Shown here one piece after another: positions 62,316 to 64,000 of a stretch of 64,000 bases of DNA. The DNA is from an uncultured Flavobacterium sp. (lineage in GTDB: Bacteria; Bacteroidota; Bacteroidia; Flavobacteriales; Flavobacteriaceae), in NCBI RefSeq assembly GCF_963422545.1, contig NZ_OY730241.1, forward strand, positions 62,001-126,000, in the 5' to 3' direction. Made by a program: the position numbers and the translations under genes. Positions within the stretch are counted from its first letter, which is position 1. Each line of letters starts with the position of its first letter. A model generated the notes under the pieces. That model had not been told where the DNA came from. It saw only the letters and a program-made list of their open reading frames with translations, and ran no database searches.

Positions 62316-64000
62316 ATGCTTACCATGATAGAAATAAAAAATGCAAACACTATTTTAAACTCCCTCAAAAAAAGAGTGCTTAATTTCTTTTCTAAAAATG
62401 GCAAACTAATGTGGCAAATTGTCTTGTCATTTACCTTTTTTCTGATAGGTTTTTGGTTTATAAAAGAGGAACAAAATGAACTTTATCAAATCAAAAACAG
62501 CATTACCGAAGCAAAACCAATTTGGGTATTAATTGGCTTTTTAGTCACTATATCCTACATCTTTCTGCAAGGATTAATGTATATTTTTTCATTCTCTGCC
62601 ATTGGCGCAAAAATCACCCTGAAAGATGCCACTGCTTTATTCCTAAAACGTAATTTTATAAGCATATTTATTCCTGCCGGCGGTATTACGTCGCTTTTAT
62701 TTTTTACTGATTCTATATTAAAAAAAGGAACAACAAGAACAGAAGTTCACTTAGCTTCTGCGATTTATGGTTTTACAGGCATTGTCTCTGTGGTTCTTTT
62801 TGCGATACCGTTATTTCTTTTTTCACTATTAAAAGGATCTGTTGGTTATCACGAATGGTTAGTTTTGGGTCTTATAATCCTCATTATTCCGTTGTTTGTT
62901 CTTTTGTTTAATTCGTTACTGCAAAAAGGAAAACTCTATCAGTTAATCTTAAAAAGATTCCCTAAAGTAGAGCCTTTTTTAACTAATCTTCAAGAACATA
63001 AAATCAACCGGACTAAATTTTTAAAAATCATTTTATGCTCTGTAATAATTGACGCCGTTGGAATAACGCATGTTTACATTGCGATGAAAGCATTACAATT
63101 TGAATCATCCCTTTTCGCCGCAACAATGGCTTATGTAGTTTCGGTTATTTTTTTGATTATTTCTCCATTTTTAAGAGGTTTGGGTGCTGTCGAAGTTTCG
63201 ATGAGCTATATATTAATTAAGTATGGTTTTAATAACATCGAGGCGGTTGCAATCACATTATTCTATCGGTTTTTCGAATTCTGGCTTCCATTGTTTACAG
63301 GTATACTTCTCTTTGTTTCCAAAATTCACAAGCTTTTAATGCGCGTTATTCCTGCCCTGCTTCTGCTGATTCTTGGCATTGTCAATATCGTTTCTGCACT
63401 TACACCGGCAATCCATAGCAGACTCCATGCGCTTAAAGATTTTTTACCTCTGGAAGCAATCCATACCTCAAACTATCTTGTACTATCAACGGGGCTCTTT
63501 TTATTAGTAACCTCTGCCTTTATGCTAAAAGGTCTCCGCACTGCCTGGTGGTTTGCCGTGTTATTATCTGTGATATCTTTGATAGGACATCTTACTAAAG
63601 CAATCGATTTTGAAGAATCTATTGTAGCTCTTCTGGTGCTTTTTGTTTTAATCGCAACAAGAAAAGAATATTATGTAAAAACAAATCCAAGGCTTGGCGT
63701 TATTGGTTTGCAAACTTCATTGTTAAGCATTCTTGCCGTTCTTATTTACGGTGTTCTTGGCTTTTATTTTTTTGACAAAAAGCATTTTAACATTGATTTT
63801 AGTTTAGGGCAATCCATTCAATATACACTTCAGAATTATTTTCTGATTGGTAGTGATAATCTGCGGCCAACCGGAACTTTTGCAACACATTTTTTAGCTT
63901 CCCTCAGGATTAGCGGATTCCTTTCTTTTTGTTTTTTAATCTATACTTTAGTAAAACCTTCAATCTTAAAAAACACACCAACTGATGAAGAAAAAGAAAT
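62316..64000 (+). CDS. mprF: phosphatidylglycerol lysyltransferase MprF, 5' part (runs off window)
   Basis: The frame opens at ATG 62316 (a second ATG at 62325 is possible) and remains open to the end, 561 codons. Many membrane helices are visible. The flippase/UPF0104 region (~1-310) carries FIPAGGITSLLFFTDSILKKG and SPFLRGLGAVEVSMSYILIKYG. The second membrane block has GLRTAWWFAVLLSVISLIGHLTKAIDFEE and RKEYYVKTNPRLG, typical of MprF. The cytoplasmic transferase domain lies outside the window. MprF adds Lys to phosphatidylglycerol and flips it, giving resistance to cationic peptides. Confidence 0.78.
   Translation, partial: MLTMIEIKNANTILNSLKKRVLNFFSKNGKLMWQIVLSFTFFLIGFWFIKEEQNELYQIKNSITEAKPIWVLIGFLVTISYIFLQGLMYIFSFSAIGAKITLKDATALFLKRNFISIFIPAGGITSLLFFTDSILKKGTTRTEVHLASAIYGFTGIVSVVLFAIPLFLFSLLKGSVGYHEWLVLGLIILIIPLFVLLFNSLLQKGKLYQLILKRFPKVEPFLTNLQEHKINRTKFLKIILCSVIIDAVGITHVYIAMKALQFESSLFAATMAYVVSVIFLIISPFLRGLGAVEVSMSYILIKYGFNNIEAVAITLFYRFFEFWLPLFTGILLFVSKIHKLLMRVIPALLLLILGIVNIVSALTPAIHSRLHALKDFLPLEAIHTSNYLVLSTGLFLLVTSAFMLKGLRTAWWFAVLLSVISLIGHLTKAIDFEESIVALLVLFVLIATRKEYYVKTNPRLGVIGLQTSLLSILAVLIYGVLGFYFFDKKHFNIDFSLGQSIQYTLQNYFLIGSDNLRPTGTFATHFLASLRISGFLSFCFLIYTLVKPSILKNTPTDEEKE

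Noticed and set aside
62222..62404. 60-codon minus-strand ORF near the right end
   Set aside because: It overlaps the start of mprF, has Leu/Phe/Ile-rich translation from AT-rich antisense DNA and no upstream signals.
1..64000. tRNA, rRNA or known riboswitch genes
   Set aside because: No stretch showed the conserved tRNA T-loop and acceptor pairing or other known RNA signatures by eye; a covariance-model scan could still find one.

Overview
The window looks like a chromosomal segment of a Flavobacterium-type Bacteroidota. It is AT-rich, and several starts have promoters of the TTG-N19-21-TAnnTTTG type. It carries type IX secretion (T9SS) C-terminal signals of both type A and type B, a PorP/SprF protein, a DUF4249 lipoprotein beside a TonB-dependent receptor with STN domain, and an ECF sigma/FecR pair. 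No rRNA, tRNA, CRISPR array, integrase or full insertion sequence was seen. Most of the window is ordinary chromosome with short palindromic repeats between genes.

Layout. 0-9.1 kb: the 3' part of a beta-CASP metallo-beta-lactamase protein, two secreted unknowns, an FAD monooxygenase with a Cys-rich zinc-finger-like N-terminus, fdhD with a YdeP-type molybdopterin oxidoreductase, a small LETM1-like protein and a Dyp-type peroxidase. 9.1-12.4 kb: a stand-alone fabH and two unknowns. 12.4-17.6 kb (minus strand): ECF sigma, small HMA-like protein, FecR, TonB receptor and DUF4249 lipoprotein, a cell-surface signalling and uptake unit. 18-20.1 kb: a TetR regulator with its own palindromic operator, a hotdog thioesterase and an NTF2-like protein, with a second copy of the operator in front of the thioesterase. 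20.2-22.7 kb: a BlaI/M56 pair preceded by three operators at exact 20-bp spacing; the M56 protein carries a 29-residue repeat array instead of a penicillin sensor. 22.8-25.3 kb: an amidohydrolase tightly linked to a membrane protein. 25.8-27.9 kb: a PhyH-type dioxygenase and an MFS transporter.

28.1-31.4 kb is the least explained stretch. It holds a papain-like (NlpC/P60-like) cysteine peptidase candidate, then a protein with the motif set of glutamate-cysteine-ligase/amidoligase-fold enzymes behind a ~340-nt leader with its own promoter, and a convergent NTF2-fold, YbbC/YhhH-like secreted protein. A peptide-bond hydrolase next to a peptide-bond-forming ligase is the best candidate here for an undescribed system.

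32-42.5 kb: a 2113-residue repetitive T9SS type B surface protein whose natural signal peptide is cut by an in-frame stop, followed by PorP/SprF and an OmpA-family partner. 42.6-49.8 kb: two GNAT acetyltransferases (the second with a disrupted 5' end), a GH130 enzyme, a methyltransferase, OxyR, an osmC-hydrolase pair and a secreted unknown. 49.8-56.8 kb (minus strand): TetR, TolC, HlyD, ABC ATPase, ABC ATPase and two ABC-2 permeases, a complete drug-type exporter with TetR operators in front of both tetR and tolC. 57-64 kb: a nested pair of palindromic mobile-type elements with a 10-bp target duplication, a T9SS-exported clan GH-D glycosidase, xylA, and the 5' part of mprF running off the window (open to the end).
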